Assembly: GCA_022561875.1 (NCBI GenBank)
Contig: JADFQJ010000004.1
Coordinates: forward strand, 1 to 64,000
Direction of reading: 5' to 3'
DNA: 64,000 bases
DNA from: Bacteroidota bacterium
Lineage (GTDB): Bacteria > Bacteroidota > Bacteroidia > Bacteroidales > VadinHA17
In this document: positions 53,997 through 63,334 of the stretch, one piece after another
Position numbering within the stretch: position 1 is the first letter of the stretch
Layout: every line of letters begins with the position of its first letter
Notes under the pieces: generated by a model
The model's database searches: none
Told to the model about the DNA's origin: nothing
Seen by the model: only the letters and a program-made list of their open reading frames with translations
Position numbers and translations under genes: made by a program

Positions 53997-54626
53997 TTGA
54001 AAAGGTTATACCGGGAGCCACCAGTTTGGATCCGCAAATTATTTCCTGGTCTTATCTGGACCATTCCGAATGATAATAATGAAATATACCTGACTTTTGA
54101 CGATGGACCTGATCCTGAAGTTACTCCCTGGGTATTGGATTTATTGGCTAAGTATGATGCTAAAGCAACTTTTTTTTGTCTGGGAAGGAATGTTGAGAGA
54201 TATCCGGAAATATTTAAAAGAATATTGTGCGAGGGACATGCTGTCGGGAATCATTCATATAGTCATTTGGATGGGTGGAGAACCGGGGAAAAAAGGTATG
54301 TTAGAGATATTGAAAGAGCCGCTAAGTTAATTCAGAGTTCTTTGTTCAGACCGCCGTATGGCAGGATAAGGCCATTACAGATTAAAGCTTTGAAAGAGAA
54401 ATATCAGATTGTTATGTGGGATTTTATGAGTGGGGATTTTGTTAAACGGGAAACAAAAGGGAATTGCTTAAAAAACATTGAAAAATTTTGTCGAAGTGGT
54501 TCAATAGTGGTGTTTCATGACACAGCCAGTGCTCAAAGACATTTGACCTCTGTGTTACCGTGCTTTATTGACGGGTTTGTTAAGAAGGATTATATATTCA
54601 TTGCCGGTGACCTGGAAATTCCTTGA
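53997..54626 (+). CDS. NodB-family polysaccharide deacetylase
   Basis: This 209-residue enzyme is of the carbohydrate esterase 4 type. It shows the metal-binding DFDD-like motif IYLTFDDGPDPEVTPWVLDL, then GHAVGNHSYSHLDGW (HxxxH metal ligands), RPPYGRIRP and IVVFHDT. It probably removes N-acetyl groups from peptidoglycan or a surface glycan. No signal peptide is seen, but the N-terminus is short and basic, and the start is a TTG (53997) four bases after the DUF2723 stop, so its location is uncertain. It is likely co-transcribed with DUF2723. Confidence 0.88.
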   Translation: MKRLYREPPVWIRKLFPGLIWTIPNDNNEIYLTFDDGPDPEVTPWVLDLLAKYDAKATFFCLGRNVERYPEIFKRILCEGHAVGNHSYSHLDGWRTGEKRYVRDIERAAKLIQSSLFRPPYGRIRPLQIKALKEKYQIVMWDFMSGDFVKRETKGNCLKNIEKFCRSGSIVVFHDTASAQRHLTSVLPCFIDGFVKKDYIFIAGDLEIP

Positions 54627-54722
54627 ATCCCCCTGGTTTGTTAAAAAAATGACTGGAAAAGAATCATTTATTGATCGGTAATTTTTTAAGTTTACCAGGT
54701 TTAATTATAATCAATTGAACTT

Positions 54723-55991
54723 ATGAAAATATTAATTCTCGGATCAGGGGGGCGTGAACATGCATTGGCCTGGAAGATTGCTCAAAGCACCCTGGTAACG
54801 AAAATATTCATAGCTCCCGGTAATGCCGGCACGGAGTTATTTGGTGAAAATATTCAAATTAACCCGGATGATTTTAATTCTGTCGGTGAATTTGTTATTG
54901 AAAATAAAGTTGAAATGGTAGTTGTTGGACCTGAAGTGCCGTTAGTAAATGGGATAAGCGATTATTTTCTTGATAATGACCGCTTAAAGAGTATTTCTGT
55001 GATCGGACCTGTGAAAAAAGGGGCTATGCTGGAGGGAAGTAAAGATTTTGCAAAAAGTTTTATGGGGAAATATGGTATTCCCACCGCCAGGCATAAGACT
55101 TTTGATGCTGATTCGAGAGAAGAAGCTTTTCAGTTTTTGGAAACAATGGATACACCTTATGTTCTAAAAGCTGACGGTCTGGCAGCAGGCAAGGGGGTTG
55201 TGATACTAAATGATTATCAAAAAGCAGTTGATGAACTTAACTCTATGTTTGATGGGAAATTAGGGGAAGCCGGTAAGAAAGTGCTCCTTGAAGAATTTAT
55301 GGATGGTATTGAATTATCAGTTTTTGTTCTGACGGATGGGAAAACATACAAGATATTGCCGGAAGCAAAAGATTACAAAAGAATAGGTGAAGGCGATACC
55401 GGACTGAATACAGGTGGTATGGGAGCTGTATCACCTGTGCCATTTGCTGATCGCAACTTTTTGAGTAAAGTGGAAACCAGGATCATTCAGCCCACTATCA
55501 AAGGTATGATACGGGAAAAAATAGATTATAAAGGATTTGTTTTTTTCGGACTGATGAATGTGAAAGGAGATCCTTATGTTGTGGAATACAATGTCAGAAT
55601 GGGAGATCCTGAAGCTGAAGTAATTATTCCCAGGATAAAATCAGATTTGGTTGATCTGTTTGTTGCAGTTTCTGAGAGCAAACTATCCAATAAAGTTATT
55701 GAGATCGATCAAAGAACTGCTGTAACTGTTATGCTTGTATCAGAAGGATATCCGGGATCTTATGATAAAGGGAAAGTGATTAAAAGTCTTGAGAAAGTTA
55801 AAGATAGCATCCTGTTTTATGCCGGTGCATGCCGGAAAGGAAACGAAATTTTTACAAATGGAGGGAGGGTGATTGCAGTTAGCTCTTATGGGTCGGATAA
55901 AGATCAGGCGCTGTCAAGATCATACCGGAATGCTCAGATAATATCATTTGATAAAAAGTACTACCGCCGCGACATTGGATTCGATCTGTAA
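54723..55991 (+). CDS. purD: Phosphoribosylamine-glycine ligase (GAR synthetase)
   Basis: This 422-residue ATP-grasp enzyme makes glycinamide ribonucleotide in purine synthesis. It shows MKILILGSGGREHALAWKI, VVGPEVPLVNG, the ATP-grasp segment YVLKADGLAAGKGVVIL, VLLEEFMDGIELSVFVL, GLNTGGMGAVSPVPF and NVRMGDPEAEVIIPRI. It is complete. Its neighbours are unrelated envelope genes, so it is probably a separate unit together with the membrane protein downstream. Confidence 0.95.
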   Translation: MKILILGSGGREHALAWKIAQSTLVTKIFIAPGNAGTELFGENIQINPDDFNSVGEFVIENKVEMVVVGPEVPLVNGISDYFLDNDRLKSISVIGPVKKGAMLEGSKDFAKSFMGKYGIPTARHKTFDADSREEAFQFLETMDTPYVLKADGLAAGKGVVILNDYQKAVDELNSMFDGKLGEAGKKVLLEEFMDGIELSVFVLTDGKTYKILPEAKDYKRIGEGDTGLNTGGMGAVSPVPFADRNFLSKVETRIIQPTIKGMIREKIDYKGFVFFGLMNVKGDPYVVEYNVRMGDPEAEVIIPRIKSDLVDLFVAVSESKLSNKVIEIDQRTAVTVMLVSEGYPGSYDKGKVIKSLEKVKDSILFYAGACRKGNEIFTNGGRVIAVSSYGSDKDQALSRSYRNAQIISFDKKYYRRDIGFDL

Positions 55992-56002
55992 ACTGCCTGG
56001 TT

Positions 56003-56992
56003 ATGTTACTAAAGACCTTTAAAAGAATACAACCTTCTGTAATTTTGCTGATCATTCTAATGGCTGTTGGGATCTGGTTTAATACATTCTTAAATCCGGA
56101 AAATTCAAACTTCTTTTTTAACGAACACCCAATGCCCCTGTATGGCATTCTGATTAGTTTTATTTCTCCCGTTTCTATATGGGGAACATTGATAACTATG
56201 ATTATTTGGGTTATTCATGGCTTTTTGTTAGTCAGACTAAACACTAAATTCTTTTTTATTAATGAAAGAACATATTTGCCTGCTGTAATTTTTATCTTGT
56301 CAGGATGCTTTATTACAGATCTTCAGTATTTTAACCCGGTAATTATCTCAAGCATTTTTCTTCTCATAGCTATCGAAAGATTAATAGATTCTTACCGGGA
56401 TACTAATATCTCCTTTAACTCTTTTGATGCAGGGCTACTTATAGGGGTGGGATGTCTTTTCTATCTAAACCTCGGATTTTTTCTGGTAGTAATTTGGATC
56501 GGATTACAGATTCTAAGACCGGTAAACTGGCGTGAATGGCTGGTGCCGATCCTGGGTTTCTTTGCTCCTGTTTTATTAACGGCTGCGATCTATTATCTGC
56601 TTAATGGTGATCTTTATATGTTTATCCGGACTATTCAGGATAACATGGTTCCTTTCAAATATGAAATTACACAATTTCACTATTATTTCTTAGGTTATCT
56701 GGCATTAATAATTGTTTTTGCCAGTTTCCGGATTATCAGGGATCTTCTGACAAAAAAGGTGAAATCCCGAAAGATTTTTCAAATACTCTGGTGGGTATTT
56801 TCTATTTCTGTTATAGTTTTCTTCCTTGTTCCCTGGGCATCTTTTGATATGATCATTTTCGGATTTATTCCCTTATCCTTTTTACTTACCCATTATTTAT
56901 TAAATATCCGGGTAAAATGGTTTGGGGAACTGGTATTTTACCTGTTTGCAGGAGGACTGTTTTTCATTCTTTTTCATAAAAATATATTATAA
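56003..56992 (+). CDS. Multispan membrane protein, DUF6427-like
   Basis: This 329-residue protein has about 9-10 hydrophobic helices, few charged loops and no signal cleavage site. Its features, such as NPENSNFFFNEHPMPLYGI and EWLVPILGFFAPVLLTA, resemble a family of Bacteroidota-specific membrane proteins annotated as DUF6427, whose role is unknown. It starts 11 bases after purD and probably shares its transcript. The family assignment is from memory of such sequences, not a search. Confidence 0.6.
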   Translation: MLLKTFKRIQPSVILLIILMAVGIWFNTFLNPENSNFFFNEHPMPLYGILISFISPVSIWGTLITMIIWVIHGFLLVRLNTKFFFINERTYLPAVIFILSGCFITDLQYFNPVIISSIFLLIAIERLIDSYRDTNISFNSFDAGLLIGVGCLFYLNLGFFLVVIWIGLQILRPVNWREWLVPILGFFAPVLLTAAIYYLLNGDLYMFIRTIQDNMVPFKYEITQFHYYFLGYLALIIVFASFRIIRDLLTKKVKSRKIFQILWWVFSISVIVFFLVPWASFDMIIFGFIPLSFLLTHYLLNIRVKWFGELVFYLFAGGLFFILFHKNIL

Positions 56993-57017
56993 AAAAACCC
57001 GGGCGTTGGACCGGGTT
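56991..57017 (-). terminator. Hairpin terminator after the 148-residue secreted protein
   Basis: AACCCGG pairs with CCGGGTT across an 8-base loop. On the minus strand the stem is followed by seven T (complement of 56991-56997). It ends the operon that reads SDR-EEP-ABC-lipoprotein-secreted protein. On the plus strand the T-tract is weak. Confidence 0.75.
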
Positions 57018-57040
57018 AATATTTTGAAATAGAAAAACTA

Positions 57041-57487
57041 TCAGTCATTCACAAGAGATAATATCCCAACCGCAAACCCTTCTTCACCACCCTTAAAAGA
57101 TATCCAGATTTGGTATGATCCGGTTTTATTGCATAAGAAATCAAATGAATGATAGATTTTTCCGGTTTCGGGGCTGATAGAACTGCCGACTTTTTTTCCG
57201 TCGTTATAAAGCTGGATAACACCTTGTCCTTTTGAATCGTTTGAATTACATATGGTTAACCTGTAGTGAGTGTTTTTTAACAGGATAGCAGTGTTTTTAT
57301 GAATAGGAATATTATCATGTGAGTAAGCTTCAGGCAGTTTGACAACATAGTCCTTCAGATAAGTTGTATTTTCCCCAACATCGAGGACGCACCGGCCTAC
57401 CAATTCAGAAGGATCCTGCGCGCTTGCTGTTCTTGAGAATGAGCAAATCATTAGGAAAGCAAAAAGTATTATCAATAACCGTTTCAT
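57041..57487 (-). CDS. Small secreted protein, function unknown
   Basis: This 148-residue protein has a signal peptide with an AxA-type cleavage site (FSRTASAQ, about residue 23). The mature part contains RCVLDVGENTTYLKDYVVKL and is predicted mostly β-strand, ending YQIWISFKGGEEGFAVGIL. It lies three bases after the lipoprotein gene, so it belongs to the same operon. No family was recognised. Confidence 0.7.
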   Translation of the reverse strand: MKRLLIILFAFLMICSFSRTASAQDPSELVGRCVLDVGENTTYLKDYVVKLPEAYSHDNIPIHKNTAILLKNTHYRLTICNSNDSKGQGVIQLYNDGKKVGSSISPETGKIYHSFDFLCNKTGSYQIWISFKGGEEGFAVGILSLVND

Positions 57488-57490
57488 CTG

Positions 57491-58396
57491 TTAAAAGCTT
57501 ATTAACTTTTTTCGTATTTTTTCAGTTTTTTCTATAATCCTTTTCAGTTGTTCGTCCGAAATCTCCACGATACTTTTTTCATGCTGAACGATAACTAACA
57601 TTCCGTCTTTTTCAATGGTCTCAGGTTCACCAATCTCATAGGTTATGTTTATTTTCTTAAATTCAACATTCAGAATTTCAAGACTTTGAATTAGGTCATT
57701 AAATCTGGGATCTTTCTTATAAAGATTTAAAACATTGAGAATGTCAGTTATAATTATCTTCTGATCTCCAATTCTTTCTGATATAGCAGGATTAGGATAT
57801 TCCTTGACAACCTGGGTTGCCAGGAACAGACCTTCAACCCATAATCCGGTTACCATTAACGAACTCAGATATGATCTGTGTGTTTCACGAAGATAAGAAT
57901 CCATTTCCTTATAACTACGTACAGATAAAAACATCAGAGAATCGAGATTTTGATTGCTGGTTGCAAGACGTTTAAGGGTTGTATAGTCGAAAAATTGACC
58001 AACACTTAGTTCATCAGCCAGTATCTTGATAGCTGAAATGTATTCAATAGCAGATGCAGTTTTTCCATACATATTGAGATAACCCAGATTAGCGCCGAAT
58101 ACACCTAATTTATACGCCATCTGAAAATTTGTATTCAAGGCATCAACAGAACAGGTGCTGGCCAGATATTCTTTTGAAAACGGCACGCCGAGACGATTCA
58201 TTAAAGCTGCCATTTCGACCGGCGAGGCAATATTATCAATTATTTCAACCAAAGCTTCCTCTGTAATTTCTATTTCCATTGCAGAAATTATGGTATCCTG
58301 CACTGCATTTTCATTTTGGGCAGAGTTATCTCCGGAACTCTGACATGAACAAAAGAGCATTACAATCAGGAAAAAACTTTGTGCCTTTTTAAACAT
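57491..58396 (-). CDS. Predicted lipoprotein, helical, function unknown
   Basis: This 301-residue protein begins with a lipoprotein-type signal (SFFLIVMLFCSCQSSGD). The mature part is helix-rich, with several TPR-like or α-bundle stretches (YISAIKILADELSVGQFF) and a basic C-terminus. No enzymatic motif is seen. It follows the ABC-type gene by 52 bases and precedes the small secreted protein, suggesting all three work in one envelope process. Confidence 0.72.
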   Translation of the reverse strand: MFKKAQSFFLIVMLFCSCQSSGDNSAQNENAVQDTIISAMEIEITEEALVEIIDNIASPVEMAALMNRLGVPFSKEYLASTCSVDALNTNFQMAYKLGVFGANLGYLNMYGKTASAIEYISAIKILADELSVGQFFDYTTLKRLATSNQNLDSLMFLSVRSYKEMDSYLRETHRSYLSSLMVTGLWVEGLFLATQVVKEYPNPAISERIGDQKIIITDILNVLNLYKKDPRFNDLIQSLEILNVEFKKINITYEIGEPETIEKDGMLVIVQHEKSIVEISDEQLKRIIEKTEKIRKKLISF

Positions 58397-58448
58397 AATA
58401 GCAGAAGGGTGTTTTTTAAACTACTTTCTGAATATAAAAATACAATAA

Positions 58449-58988
58449 TTAATGCTTTATAAAAAGAAATTTGAATATTTTTTTAAGATTAATTACACTA
58501 ACAGAATCAATTATTCTTTTAAGCGCTTTAAAGTGTAGAGTAAAATAGAGTACTAAAGTCATAAACCAGACTATAGTGAGATTGAAATTAAATGTATCGA
58601 AATACCTGCCTGCAAACCATTTTCTGGGAGCAAAAAAATGTGTTCTGAAACCCAGGTAACTTTCAGGATATGGATCCAGGAAAATTGGTTGAAATTGTTG
58701 AATAAGTTCCTGTTTGTATTCGAGAATCGGGTTTTTCTCAAAGGCTTTCTTTACCATTTCCGCCAGCCTCTCGTTATGATATGAATTCATCAAATTCCTG
58801 GTTTTATGTGGCTGGGATTTAAGCATACGCTCCTTAATCTGCTCTTTCCTGAGATTGTTTTGAAAGAAAACACTGTCATAGTATTTATTAAGATTGTTTA
58901 GATAATGCCTGGTAGAAATAGCTACATTATATACTATATGACTCCGGGGTGAGTGAATCCGGATATTGAAATTTGACACTATTAACAA
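58449..58988 (-). pseudogene. C-terminal fragment of the ABC exporter-like protein
   Basis: The 179-codon frame carries the last part of the ABC protein: ISTRHYLNNLNKYYDSV, a soluble helical loop and RTHFFAPRKWFAG with a terminal membrane helix (FNLTIVWFMTLVLYFTLHF). These features close full-length members of this family. Its first codon is TTG and it overlaps the main frame by 62 bases. It is in a different reading frame by +1 but in the same frame as the N-terminal fragment. It is therefore part of one split gene, not a separate one. Confidence 0.75.
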
Positions 58989-61182
58989 GGATCATTTCTT
59001 TTTTTATCTCATTTGCAAGTAGTAACAGGTTACCTGAATTTTCTTTAGTAAGTTCATCGTTGTTAAAATCTTTGTTTACAATATTTAGGATCTTTTTAAG
59101 TTTTGGTAAAGCATGAACTCTTTTATAATCTGCGCCACTTTTTCCTTTTTCAAGGTCATAAAAGATCTTTTCATATTCATTATCCTTGAACTGGTGAACC
59201 ATTAAAGCTTCGTATGTCCATCTGGTAGCCATCATTTCCGCAATAAGCGGTACTTTATCCACACTTCCGATATTACGGTTCAGTTTATCAAAACTAAACA
59301 TAGCCCCGCTTAATACCATCATTGGGATTACCAATAAAGGAATAATAATATAAATCGTGATAGCAGAATTAAATGATACGGAAATATTCAATCCAAGCAA
59401 ATTAGCAAAGGCTGCTGTGGTAAACAGAGCCAGCCAGTAAGCAAGTGTCATTCCCCTGATCCCAAGGATGCTGTTTCCGATAATGACGAATAATATTGCC
59501 TGGGTTGCTGAAATAGCAAATAAAATGAGAATTTTTGAAAATAAATAACTGGTATGGCTTAGATTAAGAAACCGCTCCCGGCGAATTATTTTACGGTCTC
59601 TAAATATCTCTTCAGCACTTACTGTAAGACCAAGGAACAAGGTAACAATAAGACTCATAAAAATATAAATCGGTATGTTTTCATTTTCATAAAACAGGTA
59701 AGTGTCTGAATTAGGATCGGCGATATACCGGATAATATATGAGAGAATAAAAGCCAGTAACGGAGCCTCCAGCAGGTTAAGTATTACATATTGCTTGTTG
59801 GATATCTTGGAAAGGAAATCACGAACAGTGTAAATCCGGAATTGCTTAAACCGGTTAGGTATCATAAGTGTTGATAAGGGCTTTTTCCGGATTTCTGGTA
59901 CCGGTTCGGGTTTGATGTTTTTTCTGCAGGCGTTTTCCCAGTTAGCAGGAGTGACTTTTCTTTTTCCTGTATATTGTCCATACTCATCAACAACCCGCGC
60001 TTCAATAATATTAAAAATAAGCTCAGGATTTACGGTTCCACAAAAAGGGCATTCGCCAATCTCGCGGTTGATTTGTTTATCCAGGGTTTTAAAATAAATA
60101 ATGGCCTCAATAGGATTCCCCCTGTACACCATGTATCCGCCAGTATCCAGAATGATGATATTATCGAACATTTTGAAAATATCTGACGAAGGCTGATGGA
60201 TTACGATAAAAATTAATTTCCCTTTTATTGTGAGTTCGCGAAGAAGGTCCATAACATTTTCCGAATCGCGGGATGAAAGCCCGGATGTAGGTTCATCAAC
60301 AAACAGAATATCCGGTTCGCGAATTAATTCAAGTGCAATATTCAGTCTTTTTCTTTGTCCGCCACTTATGATCTTACTTGTAGGTGAACCAACTTTCAGG
60401 TCTTTCTTCTCAAGTAAACCAAAGCTATTCAGGGTTTTGTTTACAACAGTATTTATTTCTTCATCCGATTTATCCCTGAAGCAAAGCTTTGCATTAAAGT
60501 ACAGATTCTTAAAAATTGTAAGCTCTTCAATAAGCAGATCATCTTGTGGGATGTAACCAATTATCCCTTTTAAATCTTCTGTCTCTTTCTGAAGATCCTT
60601 ACCGTTTATCCTGATTTGCCCTGATGAAGGTTTTGTGAAACCGCTCAGGATATTCAGTAAAGTGGTTTTCCCGGCGCCACTTGAACCCATGATGCCAACC
60701 AGCTTGCCCTGTGTCTCAGTAAAACTGATATTTCTTATACCCATTTCTCCATTTGAGAATTGATAATCCAGATTCTCAGCAACATATGATATTTTTACAG
60801 TAGTATAATCAGCCATAAAACCCGACACGATATCGCTATAGTAAATAAGCCTGCCCTTTGACAATTTTATGGAACTGCCATTGGCAAAGAGATATAAATA
60901 CTTATTGGTAATAGGAAGCCCGTTCAGGAAGATATCATCATGTGAATCATGCTTCAGAAAATAGAGATCGACACTTCGGATCTGGAGTATGTATATTCTG
61001 CTGTCAAAGGATTTTGGTGAAATTTGTTTGCAGTTTTGACATTTCAAATCTTGATCACTAATAATCAATATGCTCGTGCGGTCTAATTTCTCCGGTACCT
61101 GTTCTTTAACAAATTCCCGAATGTCCTCAAACTCTTCTCTTGAGACCTTAAAAACTTCAGCTACCGTATTTATAATATTCAT
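58927..61182 (-). CDS. ABC-2 type transporter, ATPase and membrane domains (main frame of a split gene)
   Basis: This is the 751-codon middle of a protein of about 1,025 residues. It has a TerB-like tail, then a β-rich FHA-like stretch (about residues 80-130, DDIFLNGLPITNKYLYLFANG), then an ABCG-type ATPase: Walker A GIMGSSGAGKTTLLN, signature ISGGQRKRLNIALEL, Walker B ILFVDEPTSGLSSRDS and the H-loop IVIHQPSS. A CPFCGTVN motif and KRKVTPANWENAC lie between the ATPase and a membrane domain of about 6 helices. It resembles ABC-2/ABCG exporters found in Bacteroidota. Both ends are read in other frames (see flanking fragments), so the track start at 61182 is artificial; the gene really begins at 61526. 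Confidence 0.8.
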   Translation of the reverse strand: MNIINTVAEVFKVSREEFEDIREFVKEQVPEKLDRTSILIISDQDLKCQNCKQISPKSFDSRIYILQIRSVDLYFLKHDSHDDIFLNGLPITNKYLYLFANGSSIKLSKGRLIYYSDIVSGFMADYTTVKISYVAENLDYQFSNGEMGIRNISFTETQGKLVGIMGSSGAGKTTLLNILSGFTKPSSGQIRINGKDLQKETEDLKGIIGYIPQDDLLIEELTIFKNLYFNAKLCFRDKSDEEINTVVNKTLNSFGLLEKKDLKVGSPTSKIISGGQRKRLNIALELIREPDILFVDEPTSGLSSRDSENVMDLLRELTIKGKLIFIVIHQPSSDIFKMFDNIIILDTGGYMVYRGNPIEAIIYFKTLDKQINREIGECPFCGTVNPELIFNIIEARVVDEYGQYTGKRKVTPANWENACRKNIKPEPVPEIRKKPLSTLMIPNRFKQFRIYTVRDFLSKISNKQYVILNLLEAPLLAFILSYIIRYIADPNSDTYLFYENENIPIYIFMSLIVTLFLGLTVSAEEIFRDRKIIRRERFLNLSHTSYLFSKILILFAISATQAILFVIIGNSILGIRGMTLAYWLALFTTAAFANLLGLNISVSFNSAITIYIIIPLLVIPMMVLSGAMFSFDKLNRNIGSVDKVPLIAEMMATRWTYEALMVHQFKDNEYEKIFYDLEKGKSGADYKRVHALPKLKKILNIVNKDFNNDELTKENSGNLLLLANEIKKEMILVNSVKFQYPDSLTPESYSI

Positions 61183-61241
61183 CCTCTGATCAGTAAATTT
61201 TTTATCAGAGGCAATAAGTTCAAAAAGCCTTACAAGAACAA

Positions 61242-61526
61242 TTATCTTTTGATGCTGAGTGAGTGTGCGGTTGATTTTTTACAAATGCCAAAAATTATTA
61301 CTGAATCTCTAACAGAAGTAGGTCGGGATTTGCTATTAAATAAATTTTCTTTTTCCAGCCTGGCAAATTCCGTAAAAAGGTTCATGTATTCATGTACAGT
61401 TTCATCATTCAACTGCTGAGTCAGGAAATTATTCACATACTCTTTCTCATTAGCTTCCACACCGCCATCCTGTTTAACTATCAGTGCAAAAAGCTGCATC
61501 AGGGCTTTGAGAATTTCTTCACTCAT
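61242..61526 (-). pseudogene. N-terminal TerB-like fragment of the ABC exporter-like protein
   Basis: The 94-codon frame starts MSEEILKALMQLFALIVKQ, a TerB-like helical domain, and reads VIIFGICKK before leaving the family. In the next frame the sequence continues without a gap as NRTLTQHQKIIVLVRLFELI and into the main frame. The break lies in a run of six T (61275-61280, A on the coding strand); seven would restore the frame. Start ATG at 61526, three bases after the EEP stop. Confidence 0.8.
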
Positions 61527-61529
61527 TAT

Positions 61530-62585
61530 TTAGTTAATTACAAATTTTATTCTCACAGGATTATGATCGGAATTTTGAAATTCAAGATCGTAAGTCTTTA
61601 TGGATATAGTTTCCAGGTTGGGTGACAGAAGAAAGAAATCAATAATAGTAGTTCCCGATGTTTTCTTGTCAAAAGAAGTTCTTAATGAACGGTTGGTAGG
61701 AACCTCGTTATCAAAACACCACTGCCACTGCTCCGGCAGGAAATTAATATCTATTCCTGTAAGCAGAAAGTTTGCATATTCATCCGGTTTGTTGAATTTG
61801 CCGTCTGTGAGACCGGGAGGATGTTGATTCCAGTCACCTCCCGCAACTATAAAATTCCCTTTTTGATATTCGCTTATAACAAAATTCCTGATAAATTCCA
61901 TTTCCTGCTTTTTCAGCCTTCCATCATCAAAAGCAGAATTATGAATATTCAAAAGAACAAATTCCTTACCATTATTAATTGGATACCGGTTAAGTAGAAT
62001 ACATCTGTCAAGCATAAAAACTTTCATTGGCCAGCTATACTCACCGGGAAGGTCTAATCTTACAGATTCTAATGGATCCGGTTCGCTCAAACTGAACAAT
62101 CCCGAAGAAACAAAACCCATTGGAGATGTAAACGGCAAAGGAACGAAACTCACTTTGTAATTTGGAGCAAAGAACACAAAGAATTCTTTGAATAATCCTG
62201 CCAGATGTTTTGTTTCATCAATAAAATAAGTTCTTTTAGATTTTTTATCAACTTCTTGCAATAATATGAAACCTGGCTTACAGGTGTTACTGAGGAAATT
62301 ACTTATCTCACTAAGATTCTTTTGAGTATTTTCATTAGTAGTTCTGACTTTCTCACCCCCATCATAGAAAAAATCCATTTCATAGCCTAAACCTGCATAC
62401 CCGATATTCCAGGTTATAACAGTTAAAGTGTCACCTGTCTTCAAAGTATCAGGATGGTCAGAGTTATAGATACCGGAAATAGCGTCAGGTTTGTAATCTG
62501 TTATTGTGAAAAATGCTAAAAACAAGATAAAAAGTAGAACTACAATGCTAATAGAAATAAGGCTGATTTTTAGAACTGTTTTCAT
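61530..62585 (-). CDS. Endonuclease/exonuclease/phosphatase (EEP)-fold hydrolase, membrane-anchored
   Basis: This 351-residue protein has an N-terminal membrane anchor or signal (about residues 7-27). The EEP core shows LTVITWNIGYAGLG (asparagine at the metal site), FILLQEVDKKS (catalytic glutamate), LLNIHNSAFDDGRLKKQEM, VAGGDWNQHPPG and the terminal NSDHNPVRIKF (catalytic Asp-His). Being outside the cytoplasm, it is more likely to act on a phospholipid, phosphoester or nucleic acid at the envelope than to be a DNA-repair enzyme. It is in one operon with the ABC gene. Confidence 0.87.
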   Translation of the reverse strand: MKTVLKISLISISIVVLLFILFLAFFTITDYKPDAISGIYNSDHPDTLKTGDTLTVITWNIGYAGLGYEMDFFYDGGEKVRTTNENTQKNLSEISNFLSNTCKPGFILLQEVDKKSKRTYFIDETKHLAGLFKEFFVFFAPNYKVSFVPLPFTSPMGFVSSGLFSLSEPDPLESVRLDLPGEYSWPMKVFMLDRCILLNRYPINNGKEFVLLNIHNSAFDDGRLKKQEMEFIRNFVISEYQKGNFIVAGGDWNQHPPGLTDGKFNKPDEYANFLLTGIDINFLPEQWQWCFDNEVPTNRSLRTSFDKKTSGTTIIDFFLLSPNLETISIKTYDLEFQNSDHNPVRIKFVIN

Positions 62586-62602
62586 TATAGAAAAAAAATA
62601 AA

Positions 62603-63334
62603 TTATCTTTTATTCATTTTCCTGACATCCAGCAATACACCTGATTGCTCTTCATATTTATTAATAATGGTTAATATAATTTCTGCAACCTCTTGAGGTT
62701 TAGAGAGTAAGCCAAATTCTTTATATGCAATAAAATCTCTTGCATTTTTAAAATTTTTTAATTTTGTTTTCCTGATTAATTTTTGTGTGTTCGTTTCAAC
62801 AAGTCCTGGATACACAGAGAAAATGTTGATCCGTTTTGCAGGATCATGATCTTTCTGTTCTTCAGCAATCACCTGGCTGTACATAGCGAGTGCCGCTTTT
62901 GATGAACAATAATTACTCCATGATGGTTGTGGTTTTCTTCCTGCTGCGGAGCCAATATTGATGATTATTTTCTTACAACATTGATCCTGATATGTCGATA
63001 TGAACTTATTCATTAGAATTGCCGGTGCAACTGAATTTACATTAAACCCTGTAATAATCTCTTCCTGCTCAAGCCGTCCAACCTGTATGATTTTCCCAAG
63101 AGTGCCGGCATTATTTATAAGTATTACTGATTCAGCCTCTTTGTGCTGATGGAAAGTAAAATCCGTCACTTTCTCAATATCGGCTAAATCAAGGGTTATT
63201 TGTTCAAATCTGGTATGTGCAATAGCTTCATTACGGCTTATGCCGTAAATAAAATTATTTTCGTCATTTAAAACTTTTTCAGCTAATGCTCTTCCAATTC
63301 CGCGACTGGTACCGGTTATATAATAATAATACAT
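62603..63334 (-). CDS. Short-chain dehydrogenase/reductase (SDR)
   Basis: This 243-residue NAD(P)H-dependent oxidoreductase shows the cofactor motif TGTSRGIGRAL, LDLADI, NNAGTLG, the serine in INIGSAAG and the YxxxK pair in SNYCSSKAALAMYS. The sequence around AEEQKDHDPAKRINIFSVYPGLV resembles the sepiapterin-reductase/benzil-reductase-like group. The substrate is unknown. It is the first gene of the minus-strand operon that includes EEP and ABC genes, 17 bases before EEP. Confidence 0.9.
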   Translation of the reverse strand: MYYYYITGTSRGIGRALAEKVLNDENNFIYGISRNEAIAHTRFEQITLDLADIEKVTDFTFHQHKEAESVILINNAGTLGKIIQVGRLEQEEIITGFNVNSVAPAILMNKFISTYQDQCCKKIIINIGSAAGRKPQPSWSNYCSSKAALAMYSQVIAEEQKDHDPAKRINIFSVYPGLVETNTQKLIRKTKLKNFKNARDFIAYKEFGLLSKPQEVAEIILTIINKYEEQSGVLLDVRKMNKR

